From: Yoonia litorea
Lineage (GTDB): Bacteria > Pseudomonadota > Alphaproteobacteria > Rhodobacterales > Rhodobacteraceae
Direction of reading: 5' to 3'
Length of the DNA: 64,000 nt
Assembly (NCBI RefSeq): GCF_900114675.1
Contig: NZ_FOZM01000002.1
Span: forward strand, 124,001-188,000
Shown here: piece by piece, positions 44,715-54,259 of the stretch
Numbering within the stretch: the stretch's first letter is position 1
How the letters are laid out: every line of letters begins with the position of its first letter
Made by a program: the position numbers and the translations under genes
The notes under the pieces: generated by a model
Database searches by the model: none
What the model was told of the DNA's origin: nothing
Seen by the model: the letters and a program-made list of their open reading frames with translations, nothing else

Positions 44715-45517
44715 CCGTCGGTTCGTGGGAGTGCTGACTCTATTTCATTCACCAGCCATTCCGCCCATCCGGTCAGTTCGCCGCGGTTATCGGTTAAAAC
44801 CTCTCTGACAGGCCGCATATGCTGACCATAAGGAATTCGATTGATTGTCACCGGCAGCGCATTGGCATCAATGAATGCATCAAGTCGGCTGATATCATTT
44901 CTCGGGAAGACCTGATCGCCTCTCGCGCATAGAAGACTTACAGGGGGACCATCCTGTGACAGCACCCAAGGTTGTGGTGCTACGCTCGCAATGGCGATGC
45001 ATTTCTTTGGCCGCTGCACCCCCGGTTGAGGCTCGAGTCCTTCTAGTCCGTGCGCAACTCCGATGGCCGCCAATGCGCCAGAGGAGTTGCCCATCGCCAC
45101 CCAGGAACAGCCTTTCAATCCCAAAGCCTCCTCAGACCGCAGAAACGCAACTGCTTTTCCGAAGTCCACAGCCGCCCGGTAGAGTGCAGGCCCGAATAAG
45201 CCTTCCCTCACGTTCGGGTAGAAGGCTGCGCTCTTGCTTGATGCGGCGCTGATACGCTCAAGCGCCTTGGGTTCAAATGCACGGCGCGGCGCACCCCCTT
45301 TTCGATAGGAGATACTGGCAAAACCGATGCCGCGGGCCGACAACAACGGTCCGTAGGCCCGCGCAATACGATCATCGCGGGAGCCATGCACAAAACCGCC
45401 CCCATGCGCATGGACCACCAAGCCTCTATAATCCTTCTCAGGACGCCACAAATCGAGCGCCAGATGAGGTGGGGCATAACTTAATTCTATGGGCTGGATT
45501 GCAATCTGATCAGTCAT
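44711..45517 (-). CDS. alpha/beta hydrolase (HGGG-type carboxylesterase-like)
   Basis: A 268-residue cytoplasmic hydrolase. The oxyanion-hole motif is VVHAHGGGFVHGS, the nucleophile elbow is WVAMGNSSGALAAIGV (GxSxG variant GNSSG), VSLLCARGDQVFP holds the acid and PYGQHMRPV the catalytic His. These match the hormone-sensitive-lipase-like group. The gene's ATG overlaps the stop of the upstream GT32 fusion (ATGA), so it belongs to the minus-strand glycan unit and may remove or transfer acyl groups on sugars. Substrate inferred from location only. Confidence 0.82.
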   Translation of the reverse strand: MTDQIAIQPIELSYAPPHLALDLWRPEKDYRGLVVHAHGGGFVHGSRDDRIARAYGPLLSARGIGFASISYRKGGAPRRAFEPKALERISAASSKSAAFYPNVREGLFGPALYRAAVDFGKAVAFLRSEEALGLKGCSWVAMGNSSGALAAIGVAHGLEGLEPQPGVQRPKKCIAIASVAPQPWVLSQDGPPVSLLCARGDQVFPRNDISRLDAFIDANALPVTINRIPYGQHMRPVREVLTDNRGELTGWAEWLVNEIESALPRTDG

Positions 45518-47022
45518 CGGACTGCTATGGGCCGAAATGCACTCATGGACCCGTTATGCGTCCCGTAATCATGTTGCTCGATTGGGCAGCAGGCGAGGTC
45601 TTGCATCAGAAATCGGGTGGCTTGCGTTGCACCAGTCAGATGTTGCGCACTGGCCGTCACAACGACAGCGTCCTCTTTCAGAAGTGGCAACGCGGCTTTG
45701 AGGACTGAAAGACTGGTGACGTCACTTGCAGGCATCAAGAGTAGATCGAAGCGGCGATGGTTTGCAGCGTCTTGGGACATGTTTGTCAGATGCTCAGCTT
45801 CCATCCCAACTGATGCAGAGACGGCTTCGGGAAATCGCGCATTCAGCCAATTTGCTGCTGCCGGAACATAAACTTGCGTCGCCGGAGGGTTGCGATCTTT
45901 GTCACGGCGCCATTTGCCGCTGTCGATCGCACATATCCGCAAATCAGGGTTAAGGTGCATCGCCACAAGGGGAAGATGTCCGGCATCATAACCGATCACC
46001 AAAGCATCCTTTGCCTGCGCCAGCCACCCAAGCAACCGTGCTCGGATCGCGTCAGATCGTGTTCTGAGCTTGCTACCAATCAAAGACGTGTTCTGCATAT
46101 GGCGGTAGAAATGCAACCCATGCACGGGTTGGTTTTTGAAGCCTGAGGCTTTCAGGCTTGCCACCACAGCGGTGTTCAGGCGTGCCAAATCGGCTTTGCC
46201 ATCATCAGAGGCGAGCACTGCTTTGACACGATCAGCGTAGCGTCCAACGTCGTCCAATTTCGGCTCGTCCAGATCACGCAGCGGCGACAGCGGCCGTCGG
46301 GATCCGCCAGCAAGTTGTTCCAGAACTCTATTGCGATTGCTCTCGACTTCCGCGGCCGAGAATGTCACGTCGCTAGGCCCATCCTCGCGGTTGTAGGAAT
46401 ACATGGACGTCGCCCACTTCTGCTCGGCATAGACCTTGTCCGGGCCGTCATAGTAGGCGTCAGGGTCGCTTTTTTGCCATGGCACGAAGTAGTGTGTAGG
46501 CCAGATTTTCAGATCGTCTTCGTTCGGCTGCCATTCCCTGATCTTGCTCATCAGAAAGCGGTTGCCGGTCGACACCTCCGCTTTCCGCAGGGCTTCTGGA
46601 GGGACAGATGCCAGTGTCTCAATGATCTTCCCGACAAACGGGTTGCCAGGTTCGCACGCAAGGATTGGGCAGACCCCGCGAAATTTATCAGTCTCAGGAC
46701 GATCATAGACCGTGTAGGCGCGCTTTTGATCAAGCAGTTCATCGACTGGGTGCAAACAGATTGCATCCGCGTCCGCCATAAAGCCGCCAAACCGATAGAG
46801 AATTTCGTAGCGCATCATATCTTGCACTCCGGCATAGAGGCCGCGCCAGAAATATTCGTTGATCTGCTTTCTCAAGCGAAAGGGAAACCCGGTCAGGAAA
46901 TCATTGTCGTAGACCGTGTATTCCCAGTCAGGGTGTTTTTCGGGCCACGTGTTCATCCAGTTGACTGGCGCGGGTTTGGGACCAATCCAGATGTGGCCCA
47001 ATCGCTTTGGAATTGCAGTCAT
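45514..47022 (-). CDS. GT32-like glycosyltransferase fused to a methyltransferase-like domain
   Basis: A 502-residue two-domain protein. Residues 1-210 are a Gly_transf_sug-type transferase: IPKRLGHIWIGPKPAPVNWM, the RYEILYRFGGFMADADAICL block with metal-binding Asp84 and Asp86, and WPTHYFVPW. Residues 335-500 form a Rossmann-like unit (ALVIGYDAGHLPLVAM, LRICAIDSGKW, FDLLLMPAS) resembling a class I methyltransferase, though the glycine loop GYDAGH is degenerate. It overlaps both neighbours by four bases in a three-gene minus-strand operon. The second domain may be structural rather than catalytic. Confidence 0.78.
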   Translation of the reverse strand: MTAIPKRLGHIWIGPKPAPVNWMNTWPEKHPDWEYTVYDNDFLTGFPFRLRKQINEYFWRGLYAGVQDMMRYEILYRFGGFMADADAICLHPVDELLDQKRAYTVYDRPETDKFRGVCPILACEPGNPFVGKIIETLASVPPEALRKAEVSTGNRFLMSKIREWQPNEDDLKIWPTHYFVPWQKSDPDAYYDGPDKVYAEQKWATSMYSYNREDGPSDVTFSAAEVESNRNRVLEQLAGGSRRPLSPLRDLDEPKLDDVGRYADRVKAVLASDDGKADLARLNTAVVASLKASGFKNQPVHGLHFYRHMQNTSLIGSKLRTRSDAIRARLLGWLAQAKDALVIGYDAGHLPLVAMHLNPDLRICAIDSGKWRRDKDRNPPATQVYVPAAANWLNARFPEAVSASVGMEAEHLTNMSQDAANHRRFDLLLMPASDVTSLSVLKAALPLLKEDAVVVTASAQHLTGATQATRFLMQDLACCPIEQHDYGTHNGSMSAFRPIAVR

Positions 47023-48707
47023 GGGGTGCCTTCAGGTGATGCGATGGCGGCAAGCATATCGCTGATCCGCGCGGGCAGTCGATAGACCTTCGGGTCATTG
47101 ATCGGTGCAATCCGCCAGAACCCCGATCCGGCGGGCGACTTGGACTCGATTAATGCGCGTCTTACTTCCTTGAGTTCCATGTCGATGAGGGGACTCGCAT
47201 CCACACCTTCCGCCTCTGCGTTGTCCGTCATCTTTACAAGGCAAATCTGCGGGTCAACCGCGAAACTCCGATTGCTGCAGGCTTTACCGTCCTCGTCGAA
47301 ATCAATGCGTCCCCGCGTCATGCAAGGCTTCTGCACATTCGACGAAACACGCGCAAAGACAGGTCTTTCGGTTGGACTATTCACAAGCTCGAAGCCCAGC
47401 GGCGCTGAAATCTTCGGGACGCGACCGCTTGCTGCAAGGTCTGACAGGTAATGTGACAAGTCGCTCGCCGTGAGCGGATCGACGATCAGAAACTCATCTA
47501 TGCCAATGAACGCGACCCAATTGAAGTATAGGGTCAGACCCGATGCAAAACTCCCAGCCGCACTTAAGACAGCCTGTTCATCGATCTGTTGAGGCAATGG
47601 TATGATGTTCGCATCACCACACCGCACAGCGATGTCTTTTGCGTTGTCGGGACACAAAATATAAAGACTTCGGTCGCCAAAGAGGCGCACATAATATCTG
47701 TACCATCGTCCGAGCGCCTCATCAGCTTCGCGCGCTACTGTGACAAGCGCAATTTGCGCTTTCGACGGATCAGGCACCTGAATGCCGGCTGCTGTTTTTG
47801 GCTGGACTTCACCTTTGGGATTGATTCGTAGCGGTAAGCTGCGATGCTCGGGTACGTCAAAAACACGCCTGACAAGGTGCGTGCCGATCTGTTTCTTCAG
47901 CATCTCGTCCAGATCTTTCTTGCGACCATCTGCGCCGAGAACTTCACGGTTTTGATAGTGTAGAAGGACCGGCTTGGGCAAATTGCGGTGCTTCGTCTTC
48001 CCATCAATGGTCAGCCTGAAGCGGTCGTTAAAATGTTTCCAAGTCATCCCAGCGCGGGCGATGGCGACAGGCAGTGACATCTGATCAAGATGAGGGCGTT
48101 TGTGCGGGATGAAACTATGTCGATCTATAGTCTGCGCGGTTTCCATCCAAACATCTGCAAATCGTTTGCCGTCCGCTGTTCGGTAGGTCTCGTCGATGAC
48201 AATCACGCCTGTATCAAGAAATGGCCCAGCATTGCTGGCAGCGGTTTTTGTAGCCGCCAGATCTTCATCGGGAACGGCCAAATCGAAGACGCCATAGATG
48301 TCGGTCCAGATGGTCTGGTCGGTCCATCCTTGATCTTCCGCTGGCACCACGCCGATTTGAGCCTCGCTCACAAGTTCTTCAATCGCACGCTGACGCAGAA
48401 ACACCGTGTTGGTGTCGAGATACATCGAAAAATCGGTTTCTTTTGGCGCCACTGAAGCAGTGATCTTCAGCCCGTCGGGGTAGTTTGGGACGAAATTTAC
48501 CGCCTCTGGCAGTTCTTGAAGTTTGCACCCGAGCCTTCGCATAACTTCGCGCAGATCTTTCCCCATTTGATTGAGTGCACCGGCCGGACAATAGCCTATG
48601 AGTGTTACATCCGGCGGCAGATGCGTTCTGACGGATGCGGCCAGATGACAGGCTGTGTAAAGCCGCTCTGCTGAGTCGAACGTGAAAAATACAGTAAAGC
48701 TTGGCAT
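47019..48707 (-). CDS. two-domain glycosyltransferase (GT8-like plus GT2/92-like)
   Basis: A 562-residue protein with two different sugar-transferase halves. The N-terminal half opens SFTVFFTFDSAERLYTACHL and has MYLDTNTVF (residues 95-103) in the place of the DxD motif and GPFLDTGVIVID, like GT8-type enzymes. The C-terminal half from about residue 318 (IALVTVAREADEALGRWYRY) has NWVAFIGIDEFLIVDP, where Asp404 and Glu405 match the WxxxxDxDEF motif of the neighbouring GT2/92 proteins. It leads the minus-strand operon and faces the divergent GT61 gene across 183 bases. Confidence 0.72.
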   Translation of the reverse strand: MPSFTVFFTFDSAERLYTACHLAASVRTHLPPDVTLIGYCPAGALNQMGKDLREVMRRLGCKLQELPEAVNFVPNYPDGLKITASVAPKETDFSMYLDTNTVFLRQRAIEELVSEAQIGVVPAEDQGWTDQTIWTDIYGVFDLAVPDEDLAATKTAASNAGPFLDTGVIVIDETYRTADGKRFADVWMETAQTIDRHSFIPHKRPHLDQMSLPVAIARAGMTWKHFNDRFRLTIDGKTKHRNLPKPVLLHYQNREVLGADGRKKDLDEMLKKQIGTHLVRRVFDVPEHRSLPLRINPKGEVQPKTAAGIQVPDPSKAQIALVTVAREADEALGRWYRYYVRLFGDRSLYILCPDNAKDIAVRCGDANIIPLPQQIDEQAVLSAAGSFASGLTLYFNWVAFIGIDEFLIVDPLTASDLSHYLSDLAASGRVPKISAPLGFELVNSPTERPVFARVSSNVQKPCMTRGRIDFDEDGKACSNRSFAVDPQICLVKMTDNAEAEGVDASPLIDMELKEVRRALIESKSPAGSGFWRIAPINDPKVYRLPARISDMLAAIASPEGTP

Positions 48708-48890
48708 ATGTTCCGTTCATCCCAATTCAGTCACGTGTAGCCCAAAGCACACTGTGTTTGGAAGTCTGCGCGGAAACCCGGGACGCGGCCGATCGGATTG
48801 ATTGCACTCGGCAGCCAAAATAAAGAGTATCCGGTATCTCGATGCGACGCTTGTTCGCCCTGCCGAGGTGATTGAGAAACGGATGGTGCT

Positions 48891-50777
48891 TTGGGCCTAG
48901 ATCTTCGGGAAATAGCAACTGTAGTGGTTACGGTTTCGCCTGCTGATGATCGAAGCAAGGCCATCGGAGACGACCTCAAACAAGTCGGGATAACACCTGA
49001 GTTCGTGAAGGGCGCTGAAAAGCGCAGCGCCAACAAGCGTGAAGCAAGTGCTTTCGCGCGTGGCTTTGACCAAACCGAAGGGCAGATCTTTCTGATCGTT
49101 CAGGACGATCAACGCCTGGTGCGTGATGAAACGGTTTTGCCATCAATCCCTGAAGGGGCCGACGTCATTTTGCTTGCAACTGCTAACGCTGGGACGCTTC
49201 CGAACACATCAGAGAACCGGGAGGCCTACGGCACAAATGCTTATGACGGCCTCGCTTTAGTCGAAGTTCACGACACCGACTATTATCGTGTTTCATCGAT
49301 GGCGCATGCAAAGGCCATTCTGATCTGTTCTTCGCGTGGTCGCGCGCGCTTTAGAGAGGAAATCCAGAAGGCGTCCAACAGGTCAAATTCAACTGCGGCT
49401 CGCCTTTCTGTCGCGATTGCTGACCTGAACGCCTATGCGCTGCGTGCACCCCTCTTTGACGCGGTTGGCGGAATGAAAAAGACGGAGCCGCCACAAGTTT
49501 CACCGGTGATCACCAGTTCGTCTTTGCGGCATGCGAAGGTAGGGGAGGTCCGGATCGCGCGAAAGGGGCGACGCAAGATTGCTGTTCAAGCTGTCAGAAA
49601 TACAAGCACCGCTTTGCTTGGCTGGGACGTTATCGCTGATGTAAGACAAGACGAGACCTTGAAACCAATCAAGACACACAACGTGCGCTTGCCGCTATAT
49701 CATCAGGATGTTCTCAAGGACCGGTTCGACGTCATTCCGAACGCGCGCGTCTTCCCCCCAGACCCAGAGGCACAATCGTGTGGTGTGACTGATGAGATCG
49801 GTCAGTTCAGCATCCTTTCGGCGGAATTCAAATGGATCAGGCGCCCGATGCTCGCCCCCGAAACTGAGCGGATGGCGGGTCCGCTCAAACAACTCAAAGG
49901 GACATACATATACGGTGGCTGGCTACACCCACACTTCGGGCATTTCTTGGCAGAGTCGACTGCGAGGCTGTGGGCTTTGGCAAAGAACTTTGGAAAAATT
50001 GATGGCGTCCTGTTCATCCCCTACGGCCCGAGAACCATCTGGCGCACGCGCAGGAAGTACGGGCCGATTCTGAATCTTTTCGCTGGAGAAACGCCCATCA
50101 CACCCCTGACGGGTCCGGCAATTGTTGACAAGCTTATCGTCCCTGAGCCCGGCTTTGGGCACCAATCACGTATGCTCGGCAGCCGTGAATACATCGATTT
50201 CGTGCGCAATCGCGTGTCATCTCAGATCACGCCTGAAGGTGGCGATCGCATTTACATTTCGCGGTCAAAGTTAAACGCCAAACGTGGCGGCATATTCGGC
50301 GAAACATCACTAGAGGCGTTTCTTGCTGAAAATGGCTACGAGATCTTCCATCCTCAACAGCACAGCGCCGAAGAACAACTCAGCCGCTACGCAGCGGCGC
50401 GCTACATCATTTCGCTTGATGGATCGCCGCTCCATTTTGCCTCTTTTGCGCTGCGTCCAGATGCGAAAGTCGCTATTGTGAAACGCAGAACCTCAACAAT
50501 TCAGGAACGCATGGCTGAGCAGGTCCGCAGATTTAGCGGGGCAGAAGTTCACGTGATGGATCACATTGAGAAAATGTGGGTCCGCGAGCATTTTCAGCGG
50601 ATCGACTACAGTTCCTACGGTGAACTGGATTTCGTTGGGTTGGGAGACTCCTTGCGTGAATGCGGCTTTTTGAAAAGCGGCGCTCCTGCGCCTTCGTTCG
50701 GGGTCGATCAGATTGCGCAAGAACTGGAAAACCGTCCTGCCGAGCTTGGTCCACTTGTGCCGCTTGAGGGTCCGTAA
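48891..50777 (+). CDS. GT61 (DUF563) glycosyltransferase with a GT25-like N-terminal region
   Basis: A 628-residue protein from a TTG start; a GTG about 33 bases downstream is an alternative. The C-terminal 300 residues are a GT61/DUF563 transferase: YGGWLHPHFGHFLAEST near residue 341, RIYISRSKLNAKRGGIFGET and LSRYAAARYIISLDGSPLHF. The first 200 residues (TVVVTVSPADDRSKAIGDDL, QIFLIVQDDQRL) loosely resemble LPS GT25 transferases (VxxExDD pattern). If real, that makes it bifunctional; this assignment is tentative. Start of the plus-strand glycan unit leading to rfbCBDA. Confidence 0.75.
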   Translation: MGLDLREIATVVVTVSPADDRSKAIGDDLKQVGITPEFVKGAEKRSANKREASAFARGFDQTEGQIFLIVQDDQRLVRDETVLPSIPEGADVILLATANAGTLPNTSENREAYGTNAYDGLALVEVHDTDYYRVSSMAHAKAILICSSRGRARFREEIQKASNRSNSTAARLSVAIADLNAYALRAPLFDAVGGMKKTEPPQVSPVITSSSLRHAKVGEVRIARKGRRKIAVQAVRNTSTALLGWDVIADVRQDETLKPIKTHNVRLPLYHQDVLKDRFDVIPNARVFPPDPEAQSCGVTDEIGQFSILSAEFKWIRRPMLAPETERMAGPLKQLKGTYIYGGWLHPHFGHFLAESTARLWALAKNFGKIDGVLFIPYGPRTIWRTRRKYGPILNLFAGETPITPLTGPAIVDKLIVPEPGFGHQSRMLGSREYIDFVRNRVSSQITPEGGDRIYISRSKLNAKRGGIFGETSLEAFLAENGYEIFHPQQHSAEEQLSRYAAARYIISLDGSPLHFASFALRPDAKVAIVKRRTSTIQERMAEQVRRFSGAEVHVMDHIEKMWVREHFQRIDYSSYGELDFVGLGDSLRECGFLKSGAPAPSFGVDQIAQELENRPAELGPLVPLEGP

Positions 50778-51706
50778 TGTCGCAAATCCCCGCAGAACCG
50801 CCCCAGGATACGAGCATGCCTGACGAAATCTCCATGCGGGACGCAAAGCCAGACAATGCATTCCGGGTCATTGGAAAATCGTCTTACCTGTGGTTCGAAC
50901 CGCGGTCGCCGGTTCTGGTTGTGTCTTTCGACAATTTGGCGACGCTTGATGATCCTTATCCTCGGATGCCCTGGATCGCCCGACAGGTTGCAGATTTGGG
51001 GTTTTCCATCCTCGGTGTTCAGAGCAGGCGCAAGGACTGGTTTCGGGGCACGGACGCTGATCATCTGATTCAAACCCTCTCTGATCAGGGCTTCTTTCAA
51101 ACTTTCGAAACAGTCGTCTTTATCGGTGCTTCAATGGGAGCATTTGCAGCTTTGAATTATGCACCTCTTGTTTCGGGTGCACGCGTCTTGGCGCTCTCGC
51201 CTCAGTCAACAATGAATAAAAGGATCGCCCCGTTTGAGACAAGATTTCCTTGGGCCGTCAAAAACAGCGATTGGACCGAACCCGCCTTTATCGACGCGGC
51301 CGACGCAATTCCCGACATTCCATCAGTGACTATCGTTTTTGACCCGTTCGACGCCACTGACAAACAACATGCGATGAGGATGCGCGGCCCGCACGTGCAG
51401 TTGGCTCCAGTCCCAAATAGCACGCATGAGGCCGTACGGACCGTTATGAAGGCGGGAGCGTTTGATGCAATGCTCTTGGAGTTCATCGAAAAGGGCAAGC
51501 TCGGCTCGGATTTCTGGAATGCAATGAGGCAACGCAAAACCGTTCGAAAGTGGGCGCGCGCTTTTGTTTCAAATCTCTCGCAATCACATCACCCGACGAT
51601 GGCGCTGCGGGTCTACGATCATCTCATAGAAAGAGACCGGTATCATTTCGCAATGCAGGCACGGCGGGAGCTTCTTGAGGCTCATCCGGAATTGCGCAAT
51701 CTATAG
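50777..51706 (+). CDS. alpha/beta-hydrolase-fold protein of the glycan locus
   Basis: A 309-residue protein overlapping the GT61 stop by one base (TAATG). VVSFDNLATL and the nucleophile elbow VVFIGASMGAFAALNYA (GxSxG) are seen. VTIVFDPFDATDKQHA could hold the acid and PNSTHEAVRTV the His of the triad. It differs from the other hydrolase of the locus by lacking HGGG. It may act in esterification or trimming of the polysaccharide, or process a lipid-linked intermediate. Substrate unknown. Confidence 0.72.
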   Translation: MSQIPAEPPQDTSMPDEISMRDAKPDNAFRVIGKSSYLWFEPRSPVLVVSFDNLATLDDPYPRMPWIARQVADLGFSILGVQSRRKDWFRGTDADHLIQTLSDQGFFQTFETVVFIGASMGAFAALNYAPLVSGARVLALSPQSTMNKRIAPFETRFPWAVKNSDWTEPAFIDAADAIPDIPSVTIVFDPFDATDKQHAMRMRGPHVQLAPVPNSTHEAVRTVMKAGAFDAMLLEFIEKGKLGSDFWNAMRQRKTVRKWARAFVSNLSQSHHPTMALRVYDHLIERDRYHFAMQARRELLEAHPELRNL

Positions 51707-51723
51707 CGGTTCCGGAGTTTGAT

Positions 51724-52620
51724 TTGCCAAAAACCAAAGCCCCCATAGCCGCCCTGACGATGGTCCATACCGAGGATTTTTTCCTCGAACGCTGGCTCGC
51801 GCACTGGCGTAGATTTCTGCCCGACGAACATATCTACGTCATCAACCATGGCGCGGACCCGCAGGTTTCCGCACTCGTTCACGGATGCAACGAAATCACG
51901 CTGCCTTACGACGCGCTGAAGAAAAGCGTCAATCAGCGGCGCTGGCAAATTCTCTCGCTATTCACGTCAGGCCTGACCTACGGGTACGATTGGGTCATCT
52001 GCAACGATGTCGACGAATTTATCGTTCTCGATCCCCAAATCTCGGACGACTTGCCAGCATACCTGGCTGAGGTTGCCGCGCGTGACGAGGTTCCGAGCGC
52101 GATCACGGCTTTCGCGATCGAGATGGTACATGTACCCGAACTCGAACCGGCACCCATCGTTTCCGGCGAACCCATCATTGGCCCACGCCGGATTTATCGT
52201 CTTAACTCAAACTACGCCAAGCCCTGCATCGTCCACCGACCCATTGAATTCAAAGCAGGGGGCCACGGCGGCAATCACAGTGACATCTATCTTGATCCGC
52301 ACCTTTACAATTTTCATCTGCGATTTGTGGACTACGACTATTGCATGGGACGCTTCAAAAAGAGCCTTGAGCGGCGCCTTGCCGGAAAGACCGCCGAGGA
52401 ACAGGCGGAGATGCGAAAAGGGCAATGGGGCTGGGCGAGCGTCGATCAGACGTTCGAGGCGTTGTCAAAAAAGCATCCTGTGTCAGAAACCATTGATCAC
52501 CCTGATTTTCGACGGAAGATGCTGGACAATCGTATCCTGCGTCCGCCATTTACACTTATGGGCGGCGGACGGCCTCCAGATAATTATCGGCTGCCAGAAC
52601 GATTCAATGGCGTTTTGTAA
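51724..52620 (+). CDS. GT2/GT92-like glycosyltransferase
   Basis: A 298-residue transferase starting at TTG 51724 with GGAG upstream. AALTMVHTEDFFLERWLAHW, then DWVICNDVDEFIVLDP with metal-binding Asp95 and Asp97, and GGHGGNHSDIYLDPHLYNFH match the DUF23/Glyco_tranf_2_4 type. This is the stand-alone form of the domain also found in the fusions at 37352-39184 and 47019-48707. It lies between the alpha/beta hydrolase and rfbC on the same strand. Confidence 0.82.
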   Translation: MPKTKAPIAALTMVHTEDFFLERWLAHWRRFLPDEHIYVINHGADPQVSALVHGCNEITLPYDALKKSVNQRRWQILSLFTSGLTYGYDWVICNDVDEFIVLDPQISDDLPAYLAEVAARDEVPSAITAFAIEMVHVPELEPAPIVSGEPIIGPRRIYRLNSNYAKPCIVHRPIEFKAGGHGGNHSDIYLDPHLYNFHLRFVDYDYCMGRFKKSLERRLAGKTAEEQAEMRKGQWGWASVDQTFEALSKKHPVSETIDHPDFRRKMLDNRILRPPFTLMGGGRPPDNYRLPERFNGVL

Positions 52621-52649
52621 GTGAGAGTACAGAGAGCGGAGCGCACTTC

Positions 52650-53222
52650 GTGGAAATTCAAAAGACCTCCATCCCGGATGTGAAGGTGATCATACCCAAA
52701 CGGCACGGTGATGAGCGCGGGTTCTTTAGTGAAAGCTGGAACAGGGCCGCTTTGGCCTCAGAGGGCATTGAATTCGACTTCGTACAAGACAATCACTCGC
52801 TTTCTCGCGAAGCCGGCACGGTTCGCGGATTACACTTCCAGACGCCCCCGCATGCGCAAGCCAAGCTTGTCCGTTGTGGCCGCGGGCGCTTGCTGGATAT
52901 TGCAGTCGACATCCGCAAAGGGTCCCCGTTCTATGGAAGTTGGGTCTCGGTAGAACTATCGTTCGAGAATGGCCGGCAATTGCTTATCCCTGCAGGCTTT
53001 GCGCATGGGTTTGTCACCTTGGAGGCGGATACCGAAATCATCTATAAATGCAGCGATTACTACGCACCCGCGTGCGATCGTAGCCTGCAGTTCGACGATC
53101 CAGACATCGGGATTGATTGGGGTATATCGCGGGAAGACGCGATCCTGTCAGAGAAAGACGCGCAGGCGGTTCGGCTGGCGGATTTGGATAACCCCTTTGT
53201 TTATGAAATGAGAGAGGCATGA
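52650..53222 (+). CDS. rfbC: dTDP-4-dehydrorhamnose 3,5-epimerase RfbC
   Basis: Cupin-fold enzyme of 190 residues for the third step of dTDP-L-rhamnose synthesis. It starts at GTG 52650. [33 protein letters not shown], the catalytic-His region, [15 protein letters not shown] and [14 protein letters not shown] are all family motifs. The stop overlaps the rfbB ATG by four bases. Confidence 0.96.
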   Translation: MEIQKTSIPDVKVIIPKRHGDERGFFSESWNRAALASEGIEFDFVQDNHSLSREAGTVRGLHFQTPPHAQAKLVRCGRGRLLDIAVDIRKGSPFYGSWVSVELSFENGRQLLIPAGFAHGFVTLEADTEIIYKCSDYYAPACDRSLQFDDPDIGIDWGISREDAILSEKDAQAVRLADLDNPFVYEMREA

Positions 53223-54259
53223 AGATCCTCATTACAGGCGGCGCGGGGTTTATCGGCTCAGCCGTCGTCAGGCTAGCAATTTCGCAGGGCCATCAGGTCG
53301 TAAACCTTGATGCGCTGACATATGCAGCCTGCCTTGAGAACGTCGCAACTGTCGCTGACAACCCGAATTACACATTCGTCCATGCGGACATTTGTGATCG
53401 GGACGCTCTGGAATCCACGTTTTCCGAGCACAAACCAAATGCGGTCATGCATCTTGCTGCAGAAAGCCATGTTGACCGTTCAATCGACGGTCCAGGCGCA
53501 TTCATCAGGACCAATGTCACCGGCACTTACACACTTCTTGAGGCCGCGCGCAGCTATTGGACAAAACAGGGAAAGCCTGACGGCTTTCGCTTCCACCATA
53601 TTTCCACTGATGAAGTTTATGGTTCGCTGGGCGCCGATGGTGCTTTCACAGAAAATACACCCTACGCACCAAACAGCCCCTATTCCGCTTCCAAGGCGGC
53701 TTCAGACCATTTGGTTCGCGCGTGGGCCGAGACCTATGGTCTGCCAACGCTCATCACCAACTGCTCGAACAACTATGGACCCTTCCATTTTCCCGAGAAG
53801 CTGATTCCGGTCGTGATCCTCAATGCATTGTCCGGCAAAGATATCCCGATCTACGGAGCGGGAGAAAACGTGCGCGACTGGCTCTACGTTGAAGATCATG
53901 CAGATGCACTTCTGACAGTGCTTGCGCATGGGCGGATTGGGCGGACGTATAATATCGGTGGTGAAAACGAGGCGCGGAACATCGACCTGGTTCGCATGAT
54001 CTGCACCATTCTTGATCGCTTGCGCCCGAACAAGACGCCATACGCCGAGCAGATCACATTTGTCAAAGACCGCCCCGGACACGATCTTCGCTATGCCATC
54101 GATCCGACGCGGATCAGGACAGAGCTCGGATGGCGGCCGTCCGTGACGCTGGAAGAAGGGTTGGAAAAGACTGTCCAATGGTATCTCGATAATCCCGATT
54201 GGTGGCAGGCACTACAGAAACGGGATGGTGTTGGAACACGTCTTGGGGCCGCTGAATGA
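53219..54259 (+). CDS. rfbB: dTDP-glucose 4,6-dehydratase RfbB
   Basis: NAD-dependent extended SDR of 346 residues for the second step of the pathway. The NAD loop is [46 protein letters not shown] with the catalytic Thr-Asp-Glu, the [15 protein letters not shown]yr-Lys pair, [17 protein letters not shown] and VEDHADAL follow. It is coupled on both sides by four-base overlaps within rfbCBDA. Confidence 0.97.
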   Translation: MKILITGGAGFIGSAVVRLAISQGHQVVNLDALTYAACLENVATVADNPNYTFVHADICDRDALESTFSEHKPNAVMHLAAESHVDRSIDGPGAFIRTNVTGTYTLLEAARSYWTKQGKPDGFRFHHISTDEVYGSLGADGAFTENTPYAPNSPYSASKAASDHLVRAWAETYGLPTLITNCSNNYGPFHFPEKLIPVVILNALSGKDIPIYGAGENVRDWLYVEDHADALLTVLAHGRIGRTYNIGGENEARNIDLVRMICTILDRLRPNKTPYAEQITFVKDRPGHDLRYAIDPTRIRTELGWRPSVTLEEGLEKTVQWYLDNPDWWQALQKRDGVGTRLGAAE

